In this document: positions 1 through 6,946 of the stretch, one piece after another
Layout of the letters: each line of letters opens with the position of its first letter
Position numbering within the stretch: the first letter of the stretch is position 1
Assembly: GCF_035917455.1 (NCBI RefSeq)
Contig: NZ_CP109078.1
Span: forward strand, 4,944,001 to 5,008,000
DNA length: 64,000 bases
Source: Micromonospora sp. NBC_01796
GTDB taxonomy: Bacteria; Actinomycetota; Actinomycetes; Mycobacteriales; Micromonosporaceae
Direction of reading: 5' to 3'
Notes under the pieces: generated by a model
Told to the model about the DNA's origin: nothing
The model's input: only the letters and a program-made list of their open reading frames with translations
Databases searched by the model: none
Made by a program: the position numbers and the translations under genes

Positions 1-176
1 CGCCCGCGCTGCGGTGGTGCCGTACCCCACACCCGGCTCATCAGCGCGTCCGTGGAGACGGTCCGGCCGACGTCGACGGCGAGCGCCGCCAGCACCGCAC
101 GCTGCCGGGGCGGCCCGGCGTCGAGCAGGCCGCCGTCGATCCACACCTCGACCGGTCCGAGGAGCCGCAACTCCAC
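1..176 (-). CDS. SARP/BTAD-type transcriptional regulator, N-terminus only
   Basis: Only the first 58 codons lie in the window; the rest runs off the left edge. The reading begins VELRLLGPVEVW, then GPPRQRAVLAALA and LMSRVWG. This is the N-terminal winged-helix (Trans_reg_C) pattern of the AfsR/SARP family of actinobacterial activators, which bind direct repeats upstream of secondary-metabolism or signalling genes. The GTG start at 176 is preceded by a GGAGG ribosome site (about 184-188), and the frame stays open upstream without a better start. Length and any NB-ARC or TPR domains downstream cannot be judged. It diverges from the secreted protein at 332. Confidence 0.8.
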   Translation of the reverse strand, partial: MELRLLGPVEVWIDGGLLDAGPPRQRAVLAALAVDVGRTVSTDALMSRVWGTAPPQRG

Positions 177-331
177 CCGCTGCCTCCGCTTCGCGCCCGG
201 CTGGTCGCCGTACACCGGGCTTGACCTGTGCTTTTGATGTTTCGCCAAGAAAAGGCCGACCTCTGTCGCCGATCCTCGTCAGCAGAACGGTGAACGTCAA
301 TGCGATACCCGACCAACGGAACGGAGCACGT

Positions 332-928
332 ATGCGCAAGCACCTGTCCGGACTTCTCGGCCTGGCGCTGGTGGGGGTACTGGCGGCGACCGCCGTCCCC
401 GCACCGGCGGGCGCCGCCCCGGCCGCCGAGCCGGCCGTGGCCGTCGACCCCGTCGTGTCGGCGAACCAGACGGTCGAGCAGCAGATCGACCGGATGCTGA
501 GTTTCCCCGGCGCCAAGCGGATCGACCGGTACACCGTCGAGATGACCGAGGGGGCCTTCGTCACCGTTCCGGACCCGTCCGGCGGTGCGAGCACCATGGC
601 CAACTGCGGCTACTACTACCTCTGCCTCTGGTCCGAGCACGGCTTCGTCGGGCCCCGGATCACGTTCACCGTCTGCGGTCGCGGGGTGGAGAACTTCGGA
701 CCGTGGCCGTTCCCGGACGGTGGCATCTGGAGCGACAAGGTGTCGTCGATCATGAACAACCAGAGCAGCGGGACCTGGTCCGGTTTCTACGACTGGCGGT
801 CCGACGGCGGCGGCTGGGACGACCTCAAGTTCCTCAAGGCGTACGGCTACTGGCGGGACCTCAGCAAGGACAAGGCCGACGACGGCTCCCACATGAACGA
901 CCGGATCGACGCCGTACAGACCTGCTGA
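332..928 (+). CDS. Secreted peptidase-inhibitor family I36-type protein
   Basis: A 198-residue exported protein. The ATG at 332 follows a GGAG site and opens a typical Sec signal: basic MRKH, a hydrophobic stretch LSGLLGLALVGVLA, then AGAAPAA. Earlier in-frame ATGs would bury the signal. After a roughly 60-residue linker, the C-terminal half has the Cys- and aromatic-rich pattern CGYYYLCLWSEHGFVG...FTVC...WSDKVSSIMNNQ, which resembles the I36 metalloproteinase-inhibitor (SMPI-like, beta-gamma-crystallin) fold. It probably acts outside the cell by binding a peptidase. The protein ends in Cys, leaving five cysteines for disulphides. It is followed after 29 bp by another secreted protein. The family call rests on pattern, not a search. 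Confidence 0.7.
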   Translation: MRKHLSGLLGLALVGVLAATAVPAPAGAAPAAEPAVAVDPVVSANQTVEQQIDRMLSFPGAKRIDRYTVEMTEGAFVTVPDPSGGASTMANCGYYYLCLWSEHGFVGPRITFTVCGRGVENFGPWPFPDGGIWSDKVSSIMNNQSSGTWSGFYDWRSDGGGWDDLKFLKAYGYWRDLSKDKADDGSHMNDRIDAVQTC

Positions 929-957
929 CCGGAGAACACCGACCCGGAAGGGGAAAC

Positions 958-1455
958 ATGTTGCGAAACGTTCGGTCACACCGACCCGAGCGCGGTGCGA
1001 TCACCGTGGTCTCCGCCCTGCTCCTGCTCCTGGCGACGGCCGTACTGGCGGTGGTCCTGCCCGGGACCGCCCAGGCCGCCACGCCGGTCTGCAACAACCT
1101 GACCTACATCTCCGCCCCGAGCCAACCGCCGAGCGACATGCACGTGCCCACGTACGGCGCACAGACCGGGAACAAGGAGTGCCACCTGTCGCGCGGTCAC
1201 CAGGGCCTCGCGGTGAAGGTGCTCCAGGAGGCGCTGAACAGTTGCTACAGCCGAGGGCTGCTGCTCGACGGCAAGTACGGCCAGAACACGTACAACGCGG
1301 TGCTCTGGGTGCAGCGGGACATCAACGCCACCTGGGAATGGGCGAACATCGCCGAGGACGGCGGTTACGGGCCGCAGACCCGGGCCTGGATGGGGTTCGC
1401 CATCTTCGGCAAGAACGGCGGCCCGATGATGCAGGGCTGCTACTTCCCGGGCTGA
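958..1455 (+). CDS. Secreted peptidoglycan-binding-domain protein
   Basis: A 165-residue exported protein. The ATG at 958 follows GGAAGGGGAAAC. Residues 1-40 form a long signal peptide: an Arg/His-rich N-region, a hydrophobic core ALLLLLATAVLAVVL and cleavage near AQAA. The mature part contains a PG_binding_1-like module, with LAVKVLQEALN, LLLDGKYGQNT and AVLWVQRDI marking its helices, and cysteines at both ends. Such modules anchor proteins to cell-wall peptidoglycan. No catalytic domain is present, so it is a stand-alone binder. It is probably co-transcribed with the I36-like gene 29 bp upstream, and a hairpin follows it. Confidence 0.75.
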   Translation: MLRNVRSHRPERGAITVVSALLLLLATAVLAVVLPGTAQAATPVCNNLTYISAPSQPPSDMHVPTYGAQTGNKECHLSRGHQGLAVKVLQEALNSCYSRGLLLDGKYGQNTYNAVLWVQRDINATWEWANIAEDGGYGPQTRAWMGFAIFGKNGGPMMQGCYFPG

Positions 1456-1468
1456 TCCCTAGCCGGAT

Positions 1469-1504
1469 GCCGGTCGGAGTCCTCAACGGGGAACTCCGGC
1501 CGGC
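1469..1504 (+). terminator. Hairpin after the two secreted-protein genes
   Basis: A 12-bp stem (1469-1480 with 1493-1504, one G-U pair) encloses a 12-nt loop just after the stop at 1455. There is no U-run, as is common in high-GC actinobacteria, so intrinsic termination is inferred. Confidence 0.5.
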
Positions 1505-1550
1505 GTCGTCCGAACCGTTCGATCACCGCTAGGTCGGGTAATGTAGCGCT

Positions 1551-2273
1551 ATGCAGCCCGAGGTGACGCTGGGGATCAACGAGGCCGCGCCCGCCCGGGA
1601 CCGGCTGCTGCTGGCCGCCGCGCAGCTCATGGAGGGCGGCGACCGGTCCTTCTCCACCCGGGCGATCTGCGACCTGGCCGGGGTGACCGCGCCCACCCTC
1701 TACCACCACTTCGGCAGCAAGCAGGGGCTGGTCGACGCGGTGATCCACCACGGGTTCACCCAGTACGTCTCACCCGCCGGGTCGCCCGAACTCTCCGACG
1801 ACCCCGTACGCGACCTGCGCGACGGATGGGACAGGCACGTCGACTTCGGTCTGCAACACCCCAACTTCTACGCCCTGCTCTACGGGGACGTCGTACCCGG
1901 ACGGCCGTGCGCGATCACCGGTCCCGCGACCGACATGCTGGTCCGGCTGCTGGACGAGGCGGCCCGGCGCGGCCTGCTCCGGGTGCCACCGGCCGAGGCC
2001 GCCGGGCAGATCCTGGCCGCCAACGTCGGTGTGACCCTCAGCCTGATCACCCAACCCGAGGACGGCTGGGACCTCCGGCTCTCCGAACGGGTACGCGAGG
2101 CGATCCTCGGCGGGATCCTGATCGCACCGCAGCACCGGGTGACCGGCGGCGGGGACTCGTCGCGTACGACCGCGGCGATCGCCCTGCTCGCCGCGCTCGA
2201 CCGGGACCCCGCCGGGCTCACCCCCGGCGAGCTGACCCTGATGCGCGAACTGCTCACCCGGCTCGGAAGCTGA
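1551..2273 (+). CDS. TetR/AcrR-family transcriptional regulator
   Basis: A 240-residue one-component regulator. The N-terminal DNA-binding domain (about residues 14-65) shows the family signature: ARDRLLLAAAQLM, then the helix-turn-helix RAICDLAGVTAPTLYHHFGS and KQGLVDAVI. The C-terminal 170 residues are the helical ligand and dimerisation domain, with no recognisable ligand motif. ATG 1551 is the first start after the hairpin; the ribosome site is weak. Its target is not evident: the upstream genes are separated by a hairpin, while the LEA-like operon 108 bp downstream is in the same direction and is a candidate. Confidence 0.85.
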   Translation: MQPEVTLGINEAAPARDRLLLAAAQLMEGGDRSFSTRAICDLAGVTAPTLYHHFGSKQGLVDAVIHHGFTQYVSPAGSPELSDDPVRDLRDGWDRHVDFGLQHPNFYALLYGDVVPGRPCAITGPATDMLVRLLDEAARRGLLRVPPAEAAGQILAANVGVTLSLITQPEDGWDLRLSERVREAILGGILIAPQHRVTGGGDSSRTTAAIALLAALDRDPAGLTPGELTLMRELLTRLGS

Positions 2274-2381
2274 CCCGGCCGCCGCCCCTGCTCCGGCATA
2301 ACCCCTGGTCGGGCGGGTAGCCAGCACCGATTCGACGACTCCGTCGAGACGGTGACGGCACGGCACTGTTGGGGGCTGGTT

Positions 2382-3077
2382 ATGACGCAGAATCCGAATG
2401 CCGGTGACGGTCGGGCGGCAAAGGTGCAGGCTGCCAAACAGGGCGCCGCGCAGACCGGTCAGCAGGTATCGCAGGCGGGCGGTCAGCTGGCGCACAGCGC
2501 CGTCGACCAGAGCCGGGACGTGGCCAACGAGGCCAGCCGGCAGGCACGGCAACTGATGGAACAGGCGTCGAACCAGCTCAAGCAGCAGGCCAACGAGCAG
2601 CAGCATCGTGCGGCCGATGGTCTGCGGGCGCTCGCCGACGAACTGCAGACGATGTCCGAGCGGACCGAGCAGCAGGGCGTCGCCACCGATCTCGTACGGC
2701 ACGCGGCCGACCGCGCCCACCAGGCCGCGCAATGGCTCGACCAGCGCGAACCGGGCACGGTGGTGAGCGAGGTACGCGACTACGCCCGGCGTAACCCCGG
2801 CATCTTCCTGGCCGGCGCCGCGGTCGCCGGGATCCTCGCCGGTCGGCTGGGCAAGAGCATGCGCTCCATGCAGAGCGGCGGCGACATGCACGAGGACGGC
2901 CATCGCGGCGACGGCCACCGCCAGGGCGGCGGGTCCGGGACGATGTCGGACTACCGGCCGGGCGAGTCGACCGCGCCGGGGGCGTCGTTCCAGAGCACCG
3001 CGCGCGGCAACGTCGACGAGGAAGCGGACCCGGGGGTGCCGGCCGCAGACTCGCGACCCGGAGGAGCACGGCTGTGA
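2382..3077 (+). CDS. LEA/apolipophorin-like helical protein with one C-terminal membrane segment
   Basis: A 231-residue protein, first of a three-gene operon. Residues 10-140 are a Gln/Ala-rich amphipathic helix full of heptad-like patterns (AAKQGAAQTGQQVSQAGGQL, RQARQLMEQASNQLKQQ), like LEA or apolipoprotein-type stress proteins. A single hydrophobic segment follows (IFLAGAAVAGILAGRLG, about residues 140-157), then a disordered Gly/His-rich tail. It likely lies on the cytoplasmic membrane as part of an envelope-stress or osmotic-stress system. ATG 2382 follows a GGGGG tract; an upstream in-frame start at 2352 lacks one. Its stop overlaps the GTG of the next gene. Exact function unknown. Confidence 0.65.
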   Translation: MTQNPNAGDGRAAKVQAAKQGAAQTGQQVSQAGGQLAHSAVDQSRDVANEASRQARQLMEQASNQLKQQANEQQHRAADGLRALADELQTMSERTEQQGVATDLVRHAADRAHQAAQWLDQREPGTVVSEVRDYARRNPGIFLAGAAVAGILAGRLGKSMRSMQSGGDMHEDGHRGDGHRQGGGSGTMSDYRPGESTAPGASFQSTARGNVDEEADPGVPAADSRPGGARL

Positions 3078-3523
3078 GCGCGGCGGCCGGTGGCGCGAGA
3101 GCCGCCCAGGAGCGGGAGCGGGACCCTGGGCAGGCGTCGATCGGCGAACTGCTCACCGCGATCACCCGGGACACCTCGACCCTGGTACGCCAGGAGATCC
3201 AGTTGGCCAAGGCGGAGGCCCGAGCCGAGGTACGCAGCGCGGTCAAGGTCGCCGGCATGTTCGGCGGCGCCGCCCTCGGCGGGTTCATGGTGCTCCTGTT
3301 CCTCTCGTACGCGATGTGGTGGGGGCTGTCGAACGTGATCGACCAGGGGTGGTCCGCCCTGATAGTCGCGGCGGTCTGGGCGGTCATCGCGGCGGTGCTG
3401 ATCACCATGGCCCGCCAGCGGATGCGGGGCCTCAAGGCCCTGCCGCAGACATCGGGATCGGTCCGGCGGATACCGGACGCGGTCAAGGCCGGGGGAGACC
3501 ACCGAACGGGGGGACACCAGTGA
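3074..3523 (+). CDS. Phage_holin_3_6 (actinobacterial holin-X) superfamily membrane protein
   Basis: A 149-residue protein starting at a GTG that overlaps the previous stop (GTGA). Residues 15-55 hold the conserved amphipathic segment IGELLTAITRDTSTLVRQEI followed by KAEARAEV. Two transmembrane helices come next (about 57-85 and 95-118) and then a basic tail. This is the pattern of the family often annotated putative actinobacterial holin-X. Despite the name, these are chromosomal membrane proteins with no proven lytic role. The sandwich between a LEA-like and a DUF3618 protein, with overlapping codons at both junctions, indicates tight co-translation and probably a joint complex at the membrane. 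Confidence 0.8.
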   Translation: MSAAAGGARAAQERERDPGQASIGELLTAITRDTSTLVRQEIQLAKAEARAEVRSAVKVAGMFGGAALGGFMVLLFLSYAMWWGLSNVIDQGWSALIVAAVWAVIAAVLITMARQRMRGLKALPQTSGSVRRIPDAVKAGGDHRTGGHQ

Positions 3524-4209
3524 GCAGCATGGATCCGGATCAGATCCGAGCCAACATCGAGGACACCCAGGACGACCTGGGTCGCAACGTCAACGCGCTC
3601 GGGGACAAGGTGAACCCACGCCACCAGGCACGCCAACAGGTCGACCGGGCCCGCGGCACCTGGCAGAGGGTCAAGGAGAACGTGATGGGAAGCGCCGCAC
3701 ACGCCCGGGACGCGTCCATGCACGCGGCCGACGTCTCCGAGGGGCGAATCTCGCAGGCATCCTCCGCGACGGCCAACCGGGCGCAGGACATGGGCCACGC
3801 GACCAGCGCCCGCGCGCAGGAGATGGGCCATGCCACGAGTGATCGGATCCACGGGTTGGGCCAGAACGCCCAGCAGCAGACGCAGGGCCACCCGCTCGCC
3901 GCGGGTCTCGTCGCGTTCGGCCTCGGTGTGCTCGCCTCCGCGCTGCTGCCGTCGAGCGATCGGGAGCGTCGGGTGGCGGGACAACTGCGCAGCCGGGCGA
4001 CCGAGCACTCCGGCGACCTCAAGCAGCAGGCGACGAACATGGCCAAGCAGGCGCAGGACAACCTGCGCGGACCGGCGCAGCAGGCCGCCGAGTCGGTCAG
4101 GTCGAAGGCCACCCAGGGCGCCGGGTCCCTGCGTGACCAGGCCCAGTCGACCGGGCAGAACCTGCGCGGGCAGGCCCAGCAGACCGCGAACGACGTACGC
4201 CAGAAGTAA
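3520..4209 (+). CDS. DUF3618 family membrane-associated protein
   Basis: A 229-residue protein with a GTG start overlapping the previous stop. The N-terminus MSSMDPDQIRANIEDTQDDL matches the DUF3618 signature (a D-x2-QIR-x-IE-x-TR/Q pattern) of actinobacterial stress-associated proteins. The middle is a long helical Gln/Ala/His region, a short hydrophobic segment (GLVAFGLGVLASALL, about residues 129-143) could insert in the membrane, and the tail repeats QA/QQ-rich helical units (LRGPAQQAAESVRSKATQGA). It ends the operon. It faces the DUF6766 gene convergently, only 24 bp apart, with no clear hairpin between. Role inferred as envelope or desiccation stress; not demonstrated. Confidence 0.75.
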   Translation: MSSMDPDQIRANIEDTQDDLGRNVNALGDKVNPRHQARQQVDRARGTWQRVKENVMGSAAHARDASMHAADVSEGRISQASSATANRAQDMGHATSARAQEMGHATSDRIHGLGQNAQQQTQGHPLAAGLVAFGLGVLASALLPSSDRERRVAGQLRSRATEHSGDLKQQATNMAKQAQDNLRGPAQQAAESVRSKATQGAGSLRDQAQSTGQNLRGQAQQTANDVRQK

Positions 4210-4233
4210 GCCGGCGGGTACGGGGCGGCCCGG

Positions 4234-4893
4234 TCAGGCGCCGGTCATCGCGTGCGGCGCGGTGACCGGCTTCGACTCCGGTGACCCGTGCTGCCGCAGG
4301 AAGATGCTGAGTACGACCAGCACCCCGACGGCGAGGAACTCGCTCTGCCAGTTCTGCATCGACTGGAACCAGAAGTCACTGGTCCGCATGAACTGCCAGG
4401 CGCTGATCGACGCCGCCCCGCTCTGCAACGCCTGCTGCTCGTTGTATTCGGCGGTCCCGCCGAACAGGTGCCCCACGAACGAGCCGGCGAAGAGCAGCAG
4501 CAGGGCGATGGAGAGGCTGTTGCGGTAGACCACCAGGGCCAGACCGCGTACGTGCACCGGCCACGGTGAGTCGGGTTTGGCGTGGTCGGGTCGGTCGTCC
4601 GGGCGGTCCGATTCCTGCTCGGGCTTCGACTCCGCCGAGCCGCGCTGCACCAGGTACGCGGTCAGCAGGACGTAACCGCCCATCTGGAGGAACTCCGACT
4701 CCCAGTTCTCGAACACCGCCTCGGCGAAGTGGCCCGTACCGAGGTAGGCCAGGTAGCCCTCGGGGCCGAGCCCGTACTGGGTCAGTTCCTCGTTGCGGGT
4801 CTGCCATCCGAAAACGCTCTGCAGGATGAGGAAGAGCAGGAAGGCCCCGAACATCGTCACCGAGAGCGCGTTGCTCCGCAGCCAGCGTTTCAT
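4234..4893 (-). CDS. DUF6766-like membrane protein with an internal duplication
   Basis: A 219-residue polytopic protein. Hydrophobic segments lie near residues 10-28, 70-85, 118-138 and 185-203. The protein is internally duplicated: NWESEFLQMGGYVLLTAYLV followed by QRGSAESKP in the first half matches NWQSEFLAVGVLVVLSIFLR followed by QHGSPESKP in the second. Each half also begins with an aromatic segment (FGWQTRNE, GTAEYNE). ATG 4893 follows AGGAGCC on the coding strand. The resemblance to the DUF6766 family is from memory. Such proteins sit beside stress genes in actinobacteria; their function is unknown. Confidence 0.65.
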   Translation of the reverse strand: MKRWLRSNALSVTMFGAFLLFLILQSVFGWQTRNEELTQYGLGPEGYLAYLGTGHFAEAVFENWESEFLQMGGYVLLTAYLVQRGSAESKPEQESDRPDDRPDHAKPDSPWPVHVRGLALVVYRNSLSIALLLLFAGSFVGHLFGGTAEYNEQQALQSGAASISAWQFMRTSDFWFQSMQNWQSEFLAVGVLVVLSIFLRQHGSPESKPVTAPHAMTGA

Positions 4894-4972
4894 CTCCGGC
4901 TCCTCTCACCGAACGGTCACCTTCTGCCCAACCGTGGTGAAGGGGAAACGCGCAGCTCAGCGTGTTGCCGGT

Positions 4973-5036
4973 GAGTCGTACCGCAGGGAGTCGGAAGTCG
5001 TACCGCGAGGAGTCGGAAGTCGTACCGCAGGGAGTC
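4973..5036. repeat. 22-bp tandem repeat, about 2.5 to 3 copies
   Basis: The unit GTCGGAAGTCGTACCGC plus a variable GA/AG and GGA recurs with 22-bp spacing (copies starting near 4990, 5012 and 5034, with a partial copy before). It fills the gap between the DUF6766 start and the end of the next minus-strand gene. No open frame uses it convincingly. It could be a recent slippage expansion or a protein-binding array. Confidence 0.75.
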
Positions 5037-5043
5037 GACGGGG

Positions 5044-5505
5044 TCAGTCGGCGTTCGGCCAGGGTGAGGAACCGATCACCACTCCGTACAGGGTGTGGTC
5101 GACCAGGAGGGCGGCCTGCTCGCGGAGGACCCGGCGGTTGCGACCGATGCCGAGCTTCGGTGCGGCGACCGCCTCGAAGACCGCCCAGAAGACGAAGCCG
5201 TACACCGGTCCGATCCACGCCCGGCGCCGTATCCGTCGGGGGAGCAGGCCGAAGAACGCACCGCCGCCCGCGCCGACCGTCCAGTGGATGAGTTCCACCA
5301 GCGCCGGTCGCCGGTTCACCGGCACCCGGTTGAACAGGGCCGGCGCGACGTGCTTCAGCAACTGCTCCGGCGGGGTCTGCTGGACCAGGCCGAACGAGGT
5401 GGTGGCCTGCCGTACGCCGGACATCGCCATCGCGCCGATCGCGCCCCGGGCCGCCGCCCGCCCGGTGCTGGCCATCAACCGTCGAACCCGCTGCCTGCCG
5501 TCCAC
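5044..5505 (-). CDS. Small membrane protein of unknown function
   Basis: A 153-residue protein read from a GTG at 5505 that sits 4 nt after GGGAGG; an ATG at 5475 (143 residues) is the alternative. There is an Arg-rich N-terminus, then likely membrane segments around WTVGAGGGAFFGLLP and GPVYGFVFWAVFEAVAAP, flanked by RRIRRR and GIGRNRR. A late segment HTLYGVVIG may re-enter the membrane. The layout (AARGAIGAMAMSGVRQATTS near the start) resembles small DUF1440-like inner-membrane proteins, but I cannot assign a family. It is transcribed away from the CDGSH gene. Confidence 0.55.
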   Translation of the reverse strand: MDGRQRVRRLMASTGRAAARGAIGAMAMSGVRQATTSFGLVQQTPPEQLLKHVAPALFNRVPVNRRPALVELIHWTVGAGGGAFFGLLPRRIRRRAWIGPVYGFVFWAVFEAVAAPKLGIGRNRRVLREQAALLVDHTLYGVVIGSSPWPNAD

Positions 5506-5629
5506 CGGGCCTCCCTCGTACGGGCACCGTCCGGTCCCGGCCGGTGCTACCCGCCCGGCTCCCGGACAAACCTCGGGCGGTTCCGAACGGGCCGGGTTTC
5601 GGGGTGCCGGCACCGGGCAGACAGGCGAC

Positions 5630-5947
5630 ATGCCGGAGGAGACGGGGCAGACGGGCAACACCTCGGAGGAGCGGACGGACACCGCCGCCAGCGTCACCGT
5701 CTACGAGAACGGCCCGTTGCTGGTCCGGGGCGAGTTCACCCTGCGTACGGCACTGGGCGGGACGGTGGACCCCGGTCGGGACACGATCGCGCTCTGCCGG
5801 TGCGGCAAGTCGTCGCTCAAACCGTTCTGCGACGGTACGCACAAGGCGATCGGCTTCCGGGCCGCCGCCGACCCCGATCCCCGTCCGGACGCCGGTGCCG
5901 ATTCCCGTCCGGATGCCGGTGGGGACAGCTCAGCGGGTGCGTTGTAA
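5630..5947 (+). CDS. CDGSH iron-sulfur domain protein
   Basis: A 105-residue protein. The diagnostic 2Fe-2S site CRCGKSSLKPFCDGTH (three Cys and one His, the mitoNEET/CDGSH pattern) lies at residues 55-70, preceded by the beta-rich VYENGPLLVRGEF. Bacterial members are soluble electron-transfer or cluster-carrier proteins. The first 25 residues and the Asp/Pro-rich last 25 (DPDPRPDAGADSRPDAGG) look disordered. ATG 5630 has a poor ribosome site, so the true start could be a little further in. The last 18 bp overlap the 3' end of the convergent glycosyltransferase gene. Confidence 0.85.
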   Translation: MPEETGQTGNTSEERTDTAASVTVYENGPLLVRGEFTLRTALGGTVDPGRDTIALCRCGKSSLKPFCDGTHKAIGFRAAADPDPRPDAGADSRPDAGGDSSAGAL

Positions 5948-6946
5948 CCACCGTTGGCTGTGCGCGGCGGTCCGGATCCGGCGCCCGGCGTACGGGACGC
6001 CACCCCGACCGAACCGCAGCCCCAACGCCGCCCAACTGCACACCGCCCGTTCCAGGACCCAGAGCGGCGCGAGCAGTGAGCCGCGGACCGGGAAGACGTG
6101 CCGACCGCCGGACCTGCGGCGCCCCCGCTCGGCCAGGGCCACCACCGTGGCGACCGCCACCGGGAGCAGCCGCCGGTCGAGCCGGCCCAACGCGACCGCC
6201 GCCGGCAGCACGGCCAGGAACGTCAGCATCCGGGGTGGCATGGCCAGGTCGTCGTAGGCCTGGCGGACCCGCTGGGACCAGAACCGGCGCGCGGTCGGCG
6301 GCAGGCGGCGGACGTACAGGTCCGGGGGGCAGGACTCGACGCCACCGAATCCGCGTACGGTCCGGAGCAGTTCCAGGTTCTCGAACAGGACGTCCCCGTC
6401 GTAGCCGCCCATCGCCAGGACGGTCGAGCGGCGCAATCCGAAGGTGCCCGGATAGTCCTCGCCGACCGCGCGGTTGAGCAGCGTACGGCCGGTGTCCCAG
6501 CAGGCGTGCCAGGGCAGCGGGTCGAAGTAGTTCTGCGGGCGTACCAGGTCGGCGCGGGCGAGCAGCCGGCACACCGTACGGAGGTTGTCGTCGTCGTAGC
6601 GGACATCGTCGTCGGCGACCACCAGCCGCTCGTGCCGGGCCAACCGGATCCCGGTCAGGACCCCGTTGACCTTCCCGTTGCGGTAACGCAGTGCCGGGTC
6701 CGGGGCGAGGTGCCGGACCAGGGCGGGCCAGCAGGCGGCGTGCCGGTCGAACAGTTCCGGCGGTGAGCCGTCGATCACGGTCACCGACACCCGCTCGGAC
6801 AACCAGCGCAGGTATCCGGTCAGCTCCGCGCACCCGTCGTCGTCGGACCAGCGCAGGGGCAGGATGTACTCCACCGGCAGCCGGCCGGTGCCGAGGTCGG
6901 TCGGTCGCGTGGTCGGACCGCCGGCAGCCGGTCGGGTGGTGGTCAA
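5930..6946 (-). CDS. Family 2-like glycosyltransferase
   Basis: About 338 residues if begun at the TTG that overlaps the upstream stop (6943-6946), or 314 from GTG 6874 (reading VEYILPLRW). The GT-A fold is shown by VEYILPLRW, the nucleotide-sugar/metal motif VVADDDVRYDDDNL near the middle (the DxD site), and the acceptor-side segment GDVLFENLELLRT. A C-terminal hydrophobic stretch (MLTFLAVLPAAVALG) suggests membrane attachment. Coupling to the iron-enzyme gene through shared bases implies joint expression. Donor and acceptor are not evident; a secondary-metabolite or cell-envelope role is possible. Confidence 0.75.
   Translation of the reverse strand: MTTTRPAAGGPTTRPTDLGTGRLPVEYILPLRWSDDDGCAELTGYLRWLSERVSVTVIDGSPPELFDRHAACWPALVRHLAPDPALRYRNGKVNGVLTGIRLARHERLVVADDDVRYDDDNLRTVCRLLARADLVRPQNYFDPLPWHACWDTGRTLLNRAVGEDYPGTFGLRRSTVLAMGGYDGDVLFENLELLRTVRGFGGVESCPPDLYVRRLPPTARRFWSQRVRQAYDDLAMPPRMLTFLAVLPAAVALGRLDRRLLPVAVATVVALAERGRRRSGGRHVFPVRGSLLAPLWVLERAVCSWAALGLRFGRGGVPYAGRRIRTAAHSQRWLQRTR

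Noticed and set aside
3074-3523. Phage remnant because of a holin-like gene
   Set aside because: No lysin, capsid, integrase or att site nearby; the family is a common chromosomal one in actinobacteria.
4973-5036. CRISPR array
   Set aside because: The units are directly adjacent without unique spacers, and no cas genes occur.
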